64,000 nt of DNA from positions 9,346,001 to 9,410,000 of the forward strand of contig OX467088.1 in the NCBI GenBank assembly GCA_950106755.1. Direction: 5' to 3'. Under the pieces are notes generated by a model. The model worked only from the letters and a program-made list of their open reading frames with translations, was not told the origin of the DNA and did no database searches. Of this stretch, positions 12,516-23,875 are shown one piece after another. A program made the position numbers and the translations under genes. The DNA comes from Climacium dendroides (lineage: Eukaryota; Streptophyta; Bryopsida; Hypnales; Climaciaceae). The first letter of the stretch is position 1. Every line of letters begins with the position of its first letter.

Positions 12516-13145
12516 TTAATGAAGATGTACACAATCCAAACATGCAATTCTATAAGAAAAATTGTTTTTTTAGTACACGTATAGGCAGTACTTTGAAACT
12601 TCATAACTCATTCATCCGGTGTACACAGTGCATGCTTAAGTGCCTCGGAATTCTCTTTCAGTTGCCAATAAGATTCAATAATATAAGTTTAATAATAGTA
12701 ACCATGCTCAGCTGTAATTAGTGTCTGTAATTAGTGTCTGTTGCCGGTGCACATACCTTCGTGACTTCTTTTACAGTTCCCACAACATCTTCGAAAGTAC
12801 TGTGCATTGTTAACGCTCAACTGCCGACATGCCACAGGGAAATGAGAAATTTAGAGTAGGTTTCTAGATACTGAACAGTGTTTGCTGCTACTCAAAAACT
12901 GAGACCTCGTCCCAAACAGGTAATAAAACATTCACGGTGCGGCTAGAATACGATATGAGCTGCAGACCACCCCTAGCTTCCTGATTGCAACACAAAAGGG
13001 ACAAAACATAACTACACAAATTAGTGTCGATTATTACAGGTGCGCATACCTTATTCCCTCTTCCCATTTCCACTCCTGCATTCTCCAACTTTGAGTCGCC
13101 TTAAAGTCCAAATACTCGTCGCAACAAGCAAGGTCAGCCCCCTAG
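12516..13145. other. No gene seen
   Basis: Intergenic sequence between the duplicated segment and the chitinase relic. No element boundary or reading frame was supported. Confidence 0.4.
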
Positions 13146-13816
13146 CTAGTCCATGCCAAGTTCCTCGCAGAAGATTCTGTAGGTCCTGACCCGCTTCGCC
13201 AATCTCTCACTGGGTATGGCGTCCTGGGCATGGATGCTGCTGCAAGTTCTGGAGAAGTTTGGTGGAGACTCCAGGATGACGCCATGGCAATCCCGCTTCA
13301 CCCAAACCCACAACGCCGTCTTGAACGCCCACTCCGCGTCCTCACCCACCCAGTCCGGATGGGTGAGGAAGTCCATGCCCAAGACCTGCCCGCACTCGCC
13401 ATAGTTGGAGTTCCAGGACAAGCGCACGGGTCCACGGACAAAGTACTTCTGTCCAGGTGCACACGGGTACTGGGGTTCATCGAGTCACCATAATTTAGGA
13501 TTGCTCCATAAATCTCACCACGAAACTCAAACCTCTAGATTCGTGGTACGTGAACGTGCGCAAAGAAGGCTGCAATCTCACGTTCCTGGTCGTTGGGGCT
13601 GCCGGAGGTTCCAAAGGTGGGGAAAGCGGAAGTGGCTGCCTTGAAGGTCTCCAAGGTGAAGAAATCCCGGCGACGCTTCCAGAACCAAGCCTGAAAGTGG
13701 TACTTCTTGAGCTGCGCTGGTCGTGCATCCGGGCTAGTGGCTGTATCGTTGAGGAGAGGGAGGTCACGATAAAAGACAAAGCTTCCTCGTGTCTTGGCAT
13801 CTTTGTCCTGCTTCAT
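13146..13816 (-). pseudogene. GH19 chitinase relic (class I/II type catalytic domain)
   Basis: GH19 chitinases cleave chitin beta-1,4 bonds and act in plant defence. On the minus strand the frame at 13816-13535 contains DFFTLETFKAATSAFPTFGT and then REIAAFFAH, the start of a GH19 domain. Two frames further on, 13480-13146 gives YPCAPGQKYFVRGPVRLSWN, then NYGECGQVLGMDFL, FKTALWVW and CHGVI, with the C-terminal motif RTYRIFCEELGMD. These are the domain's YPCAPGKxYYGRGPxQLSWN, NYGxCG and FKTAxWFW blocks. The segment that should hold the first catalytic glutamate (HETTGGW) and the following roughly 30 residues is missing, and frames change between the blocks. This is therefore a pseudogene or a fragment. 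No chitin-binding domain or clear signal peptide was seen upstream. Confidence 0.8.
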
Positions 13817-13829
13817 CTGCTTGGCTCGG

Positions 13830-14590
13830 CATCATGCGAAAAAACCAGATTACTCCGTTCTGCCAGCGGCCATGGTTCAATTCGTTTCCTAATTTCACGC
13901 AGACGCAAACGGCGCACGAATGGAAAAAATGGCCTGAGATCGAACCGAAAATCCTCATCGTGTGTCATTGATACGGTCCTGCAATTGTACCGCCAATGCT
14001 CAAAGTCAGAAAAAGCTCTTTGCTCTCACAAGTTCATTGGATCGATCTCGACAACCATGCCTACGAAGCTTATATTCACATTCCAGTTCAGGTCTAAAGC
14101 CATATGTTTGTCATCCTAGCTAATTAGAAACAACAAGTCAAAAAGTAAGACCAATCAATGGACATCACCCCTCAGAATGATGGACGACTTCCGAATCTAA
14201 ATCCATGCCGCCCACGGAAATATCGTTCTCCCACCAATCATTTCTAGCATCTGCACACACAAAATTCTTGAGTCGGGGAGGGGAGCCGATTGTGAAGACA
14301 AAGGTGAGCCACAAGTATGTACCAAATAACTACTTGAGGGCCAAAAAACCGAACACAGGTACTCGACATAATCCACTCCTCCAGGCTAAACAAGGCCATC
14401 ATGACTTCGAGATTAAGGAATTTCTAAGAGGCCAAGGAAGATGACTCTAAATGCTTCTATTTCCAAGCTCTTTCCAACAACAATGCACCATGTGGCAATG
14501 AATGTGAAAAGAAAGGCTTATGGTTTAAAAAAATTGCATGCCCTCATACCCACAACAAAATAGAATGAAGATTCCCTTACATTGGTGAAA
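13830..14590. other. Region between the chitinase relic and the kinase, no gene supported
   Basis: Higher GC than the transposon-rich parts and probably unique sequence. It includes the 3' side of the kinase gene at 14591. No LRR-coding sequence follows the kinase here, unlike the loci at 28 and 48 kb. Confidence 0.4.
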
Positions 14591-16165
14591 CTACCATGAC
14601 TTTGGCAACCAACTATATAGGATACGTGCATCCTGGGTAAGAAAATAATTGATTTTAATGAATAAACAAAAAATTAACCTACCTCTCATTAATAAATACT
14701 TCAAGTATTTGAGTGTTGAGCAGATGGTGACAAAAGTGGGACGCTCTTTGGGATTGCCAACCCAACATTTTTCAATTAGAGCCTTCAACATAGCTGGACA
14801 ACCAATAGGCAACGCAGGACGCTCACCCATCCAAACCATCTGCTTTATTTTCCTTGGCATCCACTCATCCTTGAAAGGTAAATCCCCAGTCAAAATTTCA
14901 TAACACACCATCGCAAAACTGTACACATCACACTTGAATTTGTAATGGAGAACCCCTTTATTCCTTCCAAGGCATTCTGGAGCCTCCACACCTGGCACCA
15001 CCAATTCAGGAGCCATCCATCGGAAGGTACCTTCATTGTAAGTCATGTGGGAAGTTGTAGCACTTCGCTCCTTCGTCTTGGAGAGACCAAAGTCTGCCAC
15101 TTTAGCTTGCACATACCCAGTATCCAATTCATCAACTCTCATCATTTTCACAAGAATATTACTAGACTTCAAATCTCTGTGGATGATTCCTTTGGTGTGA
15201 AGGTAATTCACACCTTCTGCAATTTGAAGCATCAAGTCCACTGCTTCAAAAATGGAGAATGGAGGTGAATCACTATGCTCCCCACATCTTCTTTGAATCA
15301 AGCTAAATAAATCGCCATCCATTAATTCCATGATAATGGAACAACTCCGCTTGTTCATTGTACTAGCCAACATGGAGGTGATGTTGGGATGGCACAATTG
15401 GGAGAGGATTTTCACTTCCTTCAAGAAAAATGGATTCTCTGGACCAAAGAATGTCTTCTTGGCAACTGGGGTTCCTAACCACATCACCTTGTATACACTA
15501 GCACAAGCACCCCTCCCCAATTGCTCTTCATGCCTTCCTGAGACCACCCAAGCAAACAATTTGCTGAGAATATTGCCCTCATCACAAGTTGGATTGGGAT
15601 GAACACTCACAAGTCTTCGAAGAAGATACTTTGCCAAATCTGAAGCGTCCAATGCTAATGTCACTTTCTTCAGTAAGTACTCCTTATCCACAACAACCTT
15701 CAACTTGACCGTTTCAACTTCAACGCTGTAAAGGGTATCCACTTCAACCGAAGTGAGGCCACGCTGCATTGCTGCACATTCGCCTTCCATAAAAAGAACC
15801 TTGCACAACTCCAAATGAAACCCCAGAGATGATACATACTCTGCTACATTTGTCAGGGTCATTGCAGCTTCCACCCACGCAACCCTCGAACATCCAACAA
15901 TGAAGTCCTCAACTTGCTTCCCCAAAGCCAACAAGAGCTTGAAGATTCCAACCCACTTGGTAACATTCCAAGAAGAATCCAGACCACAATGTTGGGAACA
16001 GGATACCTCAAAGAAGGACCTTGCAACTTGGACAACCACATCAAGTTTATCAACAAGATATCCACATTGTTCCTCGTTAAAATTTGGAGAAGGCATCTTC
16101 CGCACAGCCTCAAGACAACCTTGTGAAAGTTGTGAAAGCTTCAAGCATAAGTCAAGGCTCTCCAT
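14591..16165 (-). CDS. TKL-like protein kinase with helical N-terminal region (kinase-only member)
   Basis: Predicted cytoplasmic Ser/Thr (TKL/RLCK-like) kinase with no signal peptide or membrane segment. Residues 1-200 form an alpha-helix-rich region resembling the four-helix N-terminus of MLKL-type proteins (resemblance only). The kinase domain spans about 215-495. Seen in it are the glycine loop LGRGACASVYK (216-226), K237 in VAKK, the alpha-C glutamate E250, HRDLKSSN with D331, DFG (358-360), APE (385-387) and RPT. All key residues are present, so it should be active. The ATG at 16165 follows an acceptor (GTGCAG at about 16184) conserved in the other two loci, so the 5' UTR is probably intron-split. 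The unspliced frame gives 524 residues. A good donor (GAGAG then GTAGGT at 14682) and acceptor (TACCCAG at 14633) would instead give about 500 residues, ending at 14613. It is about 80 percent like the 47-kb kinase by eye. No LRR part. Confidence 0.85.
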   Translation of the reverse strand: MESLDLCLKLSQLSQGCLEAVRKMPSPNFNEEQCGYLVDKLDVVVQVARSFFEVSCSQHCGLDSSWNVTKWVGIFKLLLALGKQVEDFIVGCSRVAWVEAAMTLTNVAEYVSSLGFHLELCKVLFMEGECAAMQRGLTSVEVDTLYSVEVETVKLKVVVDKEYLLKKVTLALDASDLAKYLLRRLVSVHPNPTCDEGNILSKLFAWVVSGRHEEQLGRGACASVYKVMWLGTPVAKKTFFGPENPFFLKEVKILSQLCHPNITSMLASTMNKRSCSIIMELMDGDLFSLIQRRCGEHSDSPPFSIFEAVDLMLQIAEGVNYLHTKGIIHRDLKSSNILVKMMRVDELDTGYVQAKVADFGLSKTKERSATTSHMTYNEGTFRWMAPELVVPGVEAPECLGRNKGVLHYKFKCDVYSFAMVCYEILTGDLPFKDEWMPRKIKQMVWMGERPALPIGCPAMLKALIEKCWVGNPKERPTFVTICSTLKYLKYLLMRGRLIFCLFIKINYFLTQDARILYSWLPKSW

Positions 16166-18540
16166 TGCACCAATGTTAACTGCTGCACAAATTCAATTGC
16201 ATTTTGCTCAGTTTAAGCACAAATATTAGAAACTTACTTAATTCTGCACAAATTCAACTGCATTTTGCAGAGTTCAGTTTAAGCACAAATATTAGAAACT
16301 TACTAAATTCATCAGTGGATTAGATCCTTAACTTAACTGACCACTTCAAGTGAGTGATTCTAGTATATTGATCTTACTAAGCATAGACATTTACAACCAG
16401 CTCAATTTAATAAACCAAACCAAAAGAGACATGATGTTGCTTGAAATGAATGAGTTTTACCCTCTCCTTTCTCAGGATGAATGCGATTTGGACCATTCAT
16501 AGGCTCCAGCTCTTCCATGGTGCAGAAAAGCTCCAAAGTCTAAGCATGAGAAAAGCCCCCTAAGCTAAAGTGTGCATCCCTCATCAACCTGTAGAATACA
16601 AAAAATGTTGGACATCAATGCCCACGAAACAAAGAGAAGCCTTGACTACCCATCCTGAGATATACCACAAGTGCTTCCGGTAAAGCCACCAGAGAAATCG
16701 AGTTGAATCTAAATTTGGTGCGCTCTCGAATTGCATCAAGACCAAAATTCATCCTTCAAACTTTATCCCAAATTGCTCCGCAAAAACAGAGCTAAGCACG
16801 TACCTCCAACAATTGAAACATCAACCTCAGAAGTATCCACTACCCAATATCTGAACGTATTTCTTGGCTAAAGCTATTGGGATGAGGGCCATGCCAGAGA
16901 TGAGCCAATTCCACTATCGCTTGACCAAAAGATACACCTACAGCTTACAATCTACAATGATACAAATTTAGAACTGGCATGAAACTGCCAGATATAAAGT
17001 AACAATCATTTACTTCTGTCCAAGAATAAATGAAACTAATACCAGCAATACCAGCTTGACCAAGATACCAAAACCAACGTATCTCTCTTACAGACAGTTT
17101 GCAGGGACAAACAACACTTGCGCCTGAGATTGTTTAACCTTACACAATATTAGAGAGACATCAAATTCAGAGTAGTCCGGGGAGAAGCCCAACATCCAGA
17201 AGATTCATCACTACATCATCCAGCCCTCTCAAGCCCAGACCTCCAACACCACTTCTAGAGTATTTTCAAATCTCCAGCAATGAATTCCAAGGACTTACAA
17301 GTTAACACATACTCTATCAATAGGACCTCATCCAATGGAAAGCAACTCAGACCTGCAATATGTAATCAACACAAAACAGACTTGACAAAGAATCGGTGCG
17401 TAATTCCAGAAACAGATGCGAAGCTCAAAGTATCATCCCCAATCCCAGCCATAGCTCCACAAGTAGGATTTGGTCAACTGGAAGACTTGGTTCACATCAT
17501 TTCAACTAGACATGTATGAGAGGAAAGCGATTCCATCACACTTGTGGCCCGGTGTATGAATTAAAGCATACATTAAGAACCTGATAATCCAAACACTGTT
17601 GGTGTGAATGCTCGTAACTGTCTTCATTAGTCACTGTTCAGTGGAAAGAAAAGACAGCAATTCTCCAAAATCTGATTATAGGCATGCTGCCACCGAAGAG
17701 TCTTGAGATCAGTTGGTGAACATCCCTTAATCAAACTGTAACTACGGCCAATGAAGCAAGTGATACCATCTACCGACATCTACCGACATCTACCGACATC
17801 TTTGACCTGCATACGGAGTCCAAATAACGCAATCCTTGGAGCATTGGAATCCCCTTTCATTCGCCAACAAGAACATACAAAAAACGGACCAAAATTAACC
17901 AGTCTCATAAATGGAACCATGCTTACCAGCAAGAAGTGGAGACTTATATGCTCCTGCCTTAAAATGAAAAACTTTTGCTTACCACTGGATGGACACCTTG
18001 AACTCAATTAGCTATGGTGACACGACGAGGATCGACCCGAAAGGAGAGAAAGCACTGTTCCAGGTTTTCATGGGATCAAAAACCATCGATCAACATCAAC
18101 AACGACGCCAATTTAGAACGAGCATGAAGAGGATGTCACATACAATTAAAAACCAGCGCCATGGCCATACGTTGATCGGCAGCTGAAGACAGGAACGCCC
18201 AACCCTCCCACTCCACAACACAGCTTGACGCTTTCACGAGCACCTGAGGAGAGTATCTAAGATTTGCTTAATTAAGGAAAATCGAAATCCAAAACACCGT
18301 GCACTCACCGGAGCTGCTCTGTAATCCTCGGGACGACTGAGCAAGAGACGATGGACACAAATGCTCGGAGCTTAAGTTTACAATCTCACAAACCCTAACA
18401 TACTGCGAAGAAATTTACCGACAGAAGTTTGCAGACAGTGGGAATGATGAAAGTCATGCACAGTCTGAACACGATGACTTTCATTCATCTAAGATAGGTA
18501 CTGTAGTTCCAAAATCTTCCCCCCAATTGTGACACGTGGT
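16166..18540 (-). promoter_or_regulatory. Upstream and 5' untranslated region of the 16.2-kb kinase
   Basis: On the minus strand this region is collinear with about 43.5-47.0 kb upstream of the kinase-LRR gene. Examples are the pairs near 18250/43570, 17470/45330 and 16760/46470. It ends in the shared acceptor GTGCAG followed by the ATG-containing exon. Conserved non-coding sequence ending in a splice acceptor suggests a 5' leader with introns. Near 17766-17800 there is a small tandem run of CTACCGACAT. No TATA box or start site could be fixed. Confidence 0.5.
17989..18185 (+). repeat. Upstream module with antisense 65-codon frame, copy at gene 1
   Basis: Antisense to the kinase. A frame starting MDTLNSISYGDTTRIDPKGE and ending HTLIGS recurs at 44846-45043 on the minus strand with the same length and stop. 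It recurs in part at 25656-25916. The same DNA module is also present, out of frame, near 43700-43860. It may simply be conserved leader DNA; translation is not demonstrated. Confidence 0.45.
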
Positions 18541-18587
18541 GTTGTAACCAATTTTGTCATATTGCATCTCAAGTCAATAAGATAATA

Positions 18588-19161
18588 CTCCCTCTATTCC
18601 AAAATGATCTTCTTGTTGACTTTAATTTTTTGTCCCAAAATGATCTTGTTGTACTTTGTGACGTTGTGATTTGGTCAAATTTGGGTTTTGATTGCTATTT
18701 GGAACTGACAAAACAACTCTAAGTAGCAATTCCCTCTCCATGTATGCAATCATCTATCAAAAGACAAATGAAATAACTAAAGGGATTAATCCACATTGTT
18801 CATTCTTATTTTTTGCATCTCTTTGAATATTGTGTAGTTGAAGGGGATGAAGTTCTAGGAGAGAGAACAAAGGACTACACGTGGACTTTGGCATATACTA
18901 AATACCTATAAAATGACAACCTCACATTTAACAATTGATTTTTTACTAGTGTTCCTTAAAAATGTCCCAAAAAATCTATTTTTCAATATTTCCAAACTAT
19001 ACTTTGAAAAGGGTTCCAAAACTCAAAGTTTTTAGAATGCTAAAAGTGCACCAAATTCTATTTATACTTGGGTAAAAAGACATGCTTTTATGAATTGAAT
19101 GAACATCACTATGTTATTTCCACCTATGGCAATTGGTTCAAAGATCATTTTAGAATGGGAG
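18588..19161. mobile_element. MITE related to the mariner-like element at 331-7150
   Basis: The left end CTCCCTCTATTCCAAAATGA continues TCTTCTTG and follows a TA (18586-18587). The right end AAGATCATTTTAGAAT then GGGAG is its inverted complement with a 3-base gap. A second internal copy (TTTTTGTCCCAAAATGATCT, about 18627-18646) mirrors the subterminal repeat of the large element (7091-7106). It is therefore a likely non-autonomous derivative. The right target duplication is unclear. Confidence 0.6.
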
Positions 19162-19448
19162 TTTACTGTAAGACAATTTAGAGTGAAATTGGATTGGAGT
19201 GGAGTCAAAAAAAAGTCATGCTTTTATGAATTGAATGAACACCACTATGTTATTTCTACCTATGGCAATTGGTTCATGCTTTTATGAATTGAATGAACAC
19301 CACTATGTTATTTCTACCTATGGCAATTGGTTCATGCTTTTATGAATTGAATGAACACCACTATGTTATTTCTACCTATGGCAATTGGTTCATGCTTTTA
19401 TGAATTGAATGAACACCACTATGTTATTTCTACCTATGGCAATTGGTT
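19081..19448 (+). repeat. 58-bp minisatellite, four exact units plus one diverged unit
   Basis: Units starting CATGCTTTTATGAATTGAAT begin at 19217, 19275, 19333 and 19391, each 58 bases long and apparently identical. A fifth, slightly different unit lies at 19081-19138, separated by 78 bases that include the MITE right end. The uniformity indicates very recent expansion. Confidence 0.9.
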
Positions 19449-20044
19449 CATTCATTATTGACAAAACATGTACTCTATAATAAGGATTTTGAAAAGTCAC
19501 ATTAAATTTTAAATGAACAAGGGAATATTCCTTCCCTTCAACTACAATAAAAAGGTATATGATTTTGCTTTGAACCACCTATAATGTGATGTCTATTTCT
19601 CAAAAACAAATTGACTAAATACATGCATTAAATTATCTAATTTATTGTGGTATTGAAAAATAAAAATTGTAAATCATATGAGTGCAAATATGTGCAACAA
19701 TTAAATCCTCCAAAATATAGTCCAAAATATAGTAGAACTTCTATAAAGTGAACTTCTATGAGTAAGATCATCTAAGTGAACCTCTCTAAAGTAAGATCAT
19801 TCCTTCTATCTAGGCCTGGATGCATTGAAGATGTACAAAATAAATAAATCATTGGATTTGGAATCCAGATGTTGCTTTAGTGAACATGACTTTCAAAAAT
19901 CTTCAAATGTCATTAATATTATAGCCCCTCTCTAAAGCAATAGCCTCTCTAATGTAATATTCTCCTTTAGTCCTGGGACTATTACCTTATGAAAGTTCTA
20001 TTGTAGCAATGGGCTAAACCACCAAAATTCAATAGAGCAATCCA
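19449..20044. other. Gene-free AT-rich interval
   Basis: Short CTCTCTAAAGTAA-like motifs recur at 19785-19800 and 19920-19960. No gene or clear element was seen. Confidence 0.4.
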
Positions 20045-20490
20045 TGTGTTGGTCAAAAACAAATGAAACTGAACAAAAGGAAGCCTCTGCAAAACTGGTA
20101 TTTAATGTGATTTTATCCATTTGGGCATTTGGGCGTTAGGGTTTAACATTGTAAAACCTCGAGAAGTGGTAATAGTGACCAGTCAACGCCACAAGTGATG
20201 CTGCTTGTGAAGTTCCGCCAACGTAACCCATCCTTCATTTACAGCAGATTCTTCCTCTACATGAAAGTAGATGGACGCAAGGGACTGCTTCAATTGTTTT
20301 GAACTTTAAATCAAGTGAACAAAAACCATGTACGAAGTGTCAGCAGCAGCAGCATTGTATTAATCTGCGTTCCAAATACAGAATCCATATTGAACTGCAA
20401 CTTCTTCATTTTCCCTATTCAATTCGTCAAGAATCGATGTCAGTTTGCAAGGCAAAGCAGGTATTTAGAAATGCTGCACTAGACAAGGGA
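20045..20490 (+). repeat. Duplicated segment, copy B (uninterrupted)
   Basis: Paralogue of 11660-11780 plus 12165-12515 without the MITE. The empty site is the TA at 20152-20153. An open frame of 125 codons starts at 20299 but is not kept in copy A, so it is not called as a gene. Confidence 0.7.
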
Positions 20491-21786
20491 TTTGCAAAAC
20501 CATTTGCAAGTTATTACCATGCCAGAATCGTAGATTTCTTGTGGTCGGCGTGTTTGCGTGACAACGCTCACACCAAAAGTGAAGTTAGGAACACTGGAAT
20601 GATCTTCACGCTTGGGGATGACCTCGACCATGATTTGCAAATGAGGGATTGGGTAATCTATGCTAATCTAGACTAAAGTTCTTGAGCTTGTCTCGTCCTG
20701 CCTTGGACCATTTGGATCTGGAGATGAGCTCTGTTGGAGATTATGCTTAAGGTATGGAATGCTTGCTTGAGATACAGTTATCTCTAAAGTGTGCAACTGA
20801 ATGCCATGCGTGATCATAATTTCCAGTTATGCGCTGACCATTGTTGAAAAGTTCAATGTTGCAAAGTGGTCCTCTTCGTAAACTTCCATCACTCTCTGCA
20901 ATGTCCAGAGCATGATTCTTTTTTCTTGGGCCTCCTCTAAAATATTCCACTATGGTTTCTGAAATTCTCTTTCGCTTATGGAGGTCCTCTGCATCATGTG
21001 GCGAATAAACTATGTACTAAAAGTATCCGAATAGGCATCTGAGTATGGTTAATTATTGTGGCTATTGTTTGTTCACTAACTACAGTTACGACTCTTGCTG
21101 CCCAGTTGGAGAAAACACGGACGGGACACACCATCAATAGTTACTCCTTCGTTGTGATATGGGTTACTCTCAAGGTTTCCTGTATACTCTGTTCAGCAGT
21201 GAGGCTGGCGTGGCGGCAGTAAAGATTTTGTTAACAAATCATCACCGGAATCTTACCTGATTTTTTGAGCCGTCTTCCTTTATGCTAGAAAATAATCTTA
21301 AAAAAGTGGTTGAAATCGCAAAAACCATCTCCAAGGAATATGAGATTCACCAATATATGGGTGAAGTTACCTACGTTTAGGTACGATTATAGATGAGAGA
21401 TGGATGGATGATCCAAATTGGACGATACAGTCGGTATCTCTGACTTGCTTGCTTTCTCGTGTGAGTGTGCGAAAACCAAAAACATTCAGTGTTGGGGTGT
21501 CGAGACGCCAACGAGGCTTTCACAGCGGAGCGGCTGGCGTGTCCAGGGCCCTGAAGGCGGAGCTCCAGGAGCCACGCGCAGCAAGCCCATTTGAGCGAGC
21601 ACGCCAACGGCAACTTGTCGAGCCCTGTATTCACCACAACGGTGCAGATGCTCATCCATATCCCTCACCTTCCCGCTACAGCTCCTGATTCACGTCCTCG
21701 ACTTCGTCATCCTCGTCCCCCCAAGACTACTCCACGTTTTCTTCAGTGTTGCAGCTTCTTCCTCTAGGGTTTTGCATTCTGGGGTC
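20491..21786. other. Intergenic region and probable promoter side of TGD1
   Basis: No supported gene. From about 21400 the sequence becomes GC-richer and leads into the TGD1 first exon, so the promoter and 5' UTR probably lie within 21400-21786. No core motif could be assigned with confidence. Confidence 0.45.
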
Positions 21787-23875
21787 ATGGCTCTGGCGCA
21801 CACTCTGTCGCGCCTGCGCCTCTCCCATCCCTTGTCCTGCTCGCCCCTTCTCCGTCGCTCCTGTACCCTCGCCCTGCGCTCCTCCCGCTCTTCACGTCTT
21901 GAGCATTTGTTCCTGCCTCCCCTGCCCCTCCGGACTCTTTCTCGTGGTCCTCATTCGCCTCCCCACCTGCACGCTACAACCGCTGCTGCCGAGGTTGACC
22001 TGCCCAGTCATGATGCCGACGATGCTGCTGCCGCTGCCACTGCTTCGGCAACCCCTCCCCCTGCAGAGACCCTCGAGGAGTTTCAAATCCGCCCTCTACT
22101 GGCCGGCTGGATGCCCCCTCGCTACCTCTGGCGCGCTATTGCTGCTTTCATCATCGCCGGCCAGGTACCCCTCCCCTTCGTTTCGCCCGCCTCCCTTGTT
22201 GTTTTGGCATTACATCCGCAACCGTTTTAAATTGGTATCAGCAATTGAGCTCCTTACCTCCTCCCTCCCAACCTACCCTTCAATGTCCGCGTTGCAAAGG
22301 AAATGATTGGATCTCTCTGTTCGAATCATAAATCACTGCGCGTTATTGCCAGGCCTTTTCCGGGTCCTGCCATTCTCGTTGTAGCTCTTCCTCTCGAATT
22401 CGTCATCACCCGGTGCAATGACCGCATGCATTTCAAGCCGCCCTATGGAGCCATCGAAACTGGCTTTTCGTCGTTATTCAAATTTGGGAATCTCCCGAAT
22501 GCGTGTTTCTGACTGCACGTTGCATAAGAACTCGAGCTCTTTATATTTGGTAGGCAGTGTTTCCTCAGCTTCTCAGAACGGCCTCTGAACTTCAGTCCCC
22601 TGGTCTTGTGTTGAATTGTATTTTGCAGGTGGTTATTAGGACTATCGGTGGAAGAGTGCATGCCCGCAACACGTTGCAGCAATTAGAGTTAGTTGGACCA
22701 CGATCATTGGGTGTGAGCCTCTTGACTGCCTCGTTTGTTGGCATGGTTTTCACAATTCAGGTTCGTAACTATTTTATTTTCTCTTTGGCTTAGCATCGCC
22801 AAATTAAACCGAAGGTTCTATGATTTTCCCGAAGAGTTCTGTTTTTACAGCTTTTATGGTCAAGATTTTGAAGACCCCACATGGGATGAGCATCTTTGGC
22901 TCTCAATAACCAGATGTTGACATCTATACCAATTTGGCAGTTTGTTCGGGAATTTGCGAGGTTGGGATTGACAAGATCAGTTGGCGGCGTTTTGTCGTTG
23001 GCGTTGGCAAGAGAGTTGTCTCCTGTGGTGACGGCCATTATCATGGCAGGTAGAGTTGGAAGTGCATTTGCTGCTGAGCTGGGAACCATGCAAGTAAGCT
23101 GTTCTTTCTACCATTTGGGGCCTCCTTGCTCCCACAGCACTTCTTTTAGCTTTTCGTTAGCCAAGTCGAACTTCGGATTGTCTTTGGAGACCCTAGATAC
23201 CGTGAATCTTTTTCATGTTAGCATGCATGTCATGAACGGCAGATGAAGGTTATAATGCTCTGGCTTCTGATTTACCCTTTTTTAGACGAAAGACTTCCTG
23301 TACTGTTTGATGAACACATTTTTTGTACCGTTTACGGTAATCATCTGTTTGTCTTGCATGTATGCATGATTTTCTCTTCTCATCTTACCTCCACTGTCTA
23401 CTTGCATTCATTTAAGTTTTGTGGTATTTTGTTACAGGTTTCAGAGCAGACAGATACACTGCGAGTATTGAGAACTGACCCAGTTGATTACTTGGTGACT
23501 CCTCGCGTAATTGCTTGCTGTGTAGCTTTACCTATTCTCACTACCATGTGCTTTGCAGTAGCCATGGGGGCTAGTGTATTACTTGCAGACTCTGTTTACA
23601 ATGTGAGTGCTAATATTATTCTTGAATCTGCCGCAAGAGCCTTACAACCATGGGATTTGATAAGCACAACAATTAAATCTGTTGTGTTTGGCGGTATCAT
23701 CTCAATCGTGAGTTGCACATGGGGTGTAACAACTCTCGGTGGAGCTAAAGGAGTTGGAGAGTCCACCACTTCAGCTGTGGTCATCTCTCTCGTCTGCATA
23801 TTTATAGCTGACTTTATTCTCTCGTGGGTCTTTTTCCAAGGCGCAGGAGATGCTCTGAAGGCAGCCATGGGGTAA
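21787..23875 (+). CDS. TGD1: TGD1-type lipid permease of the chloroplast inner envelope
   Basis: MlaE-family permease subunit of the TGD1-TGD2-TGD3 ABC complex, which imports ER-derived lipid into plastids for galactolipid synthesis. The exons that keep frame are 21787-22164, 22629-22760, 22941-23093 and 23438-23875. All introns are GT-AG and phase 0, giving 366 residues (Arabidopsis TGD1 is about 350). The first roughly 90 residues are rich in Ser, Arg, Pro and Ala, as in a transit peptide. The membrane domain follows: [66 protein letters not shown] and the family signature [15 protein letters not shown], with hydrophobic spans between. The first ATG in frame is 21787. The family match is secure. 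The first exon is markedly GC-richer than its surroundings. Nothing in the neighbourhood is functionally linked. Confidence 0.93.

Noticed and set aside
20299..20676. 125-codon frame in the duplicated segment
   Set aside because: The paralogous copy at 12339-12584 does not keep the frame and no motif is recognised.
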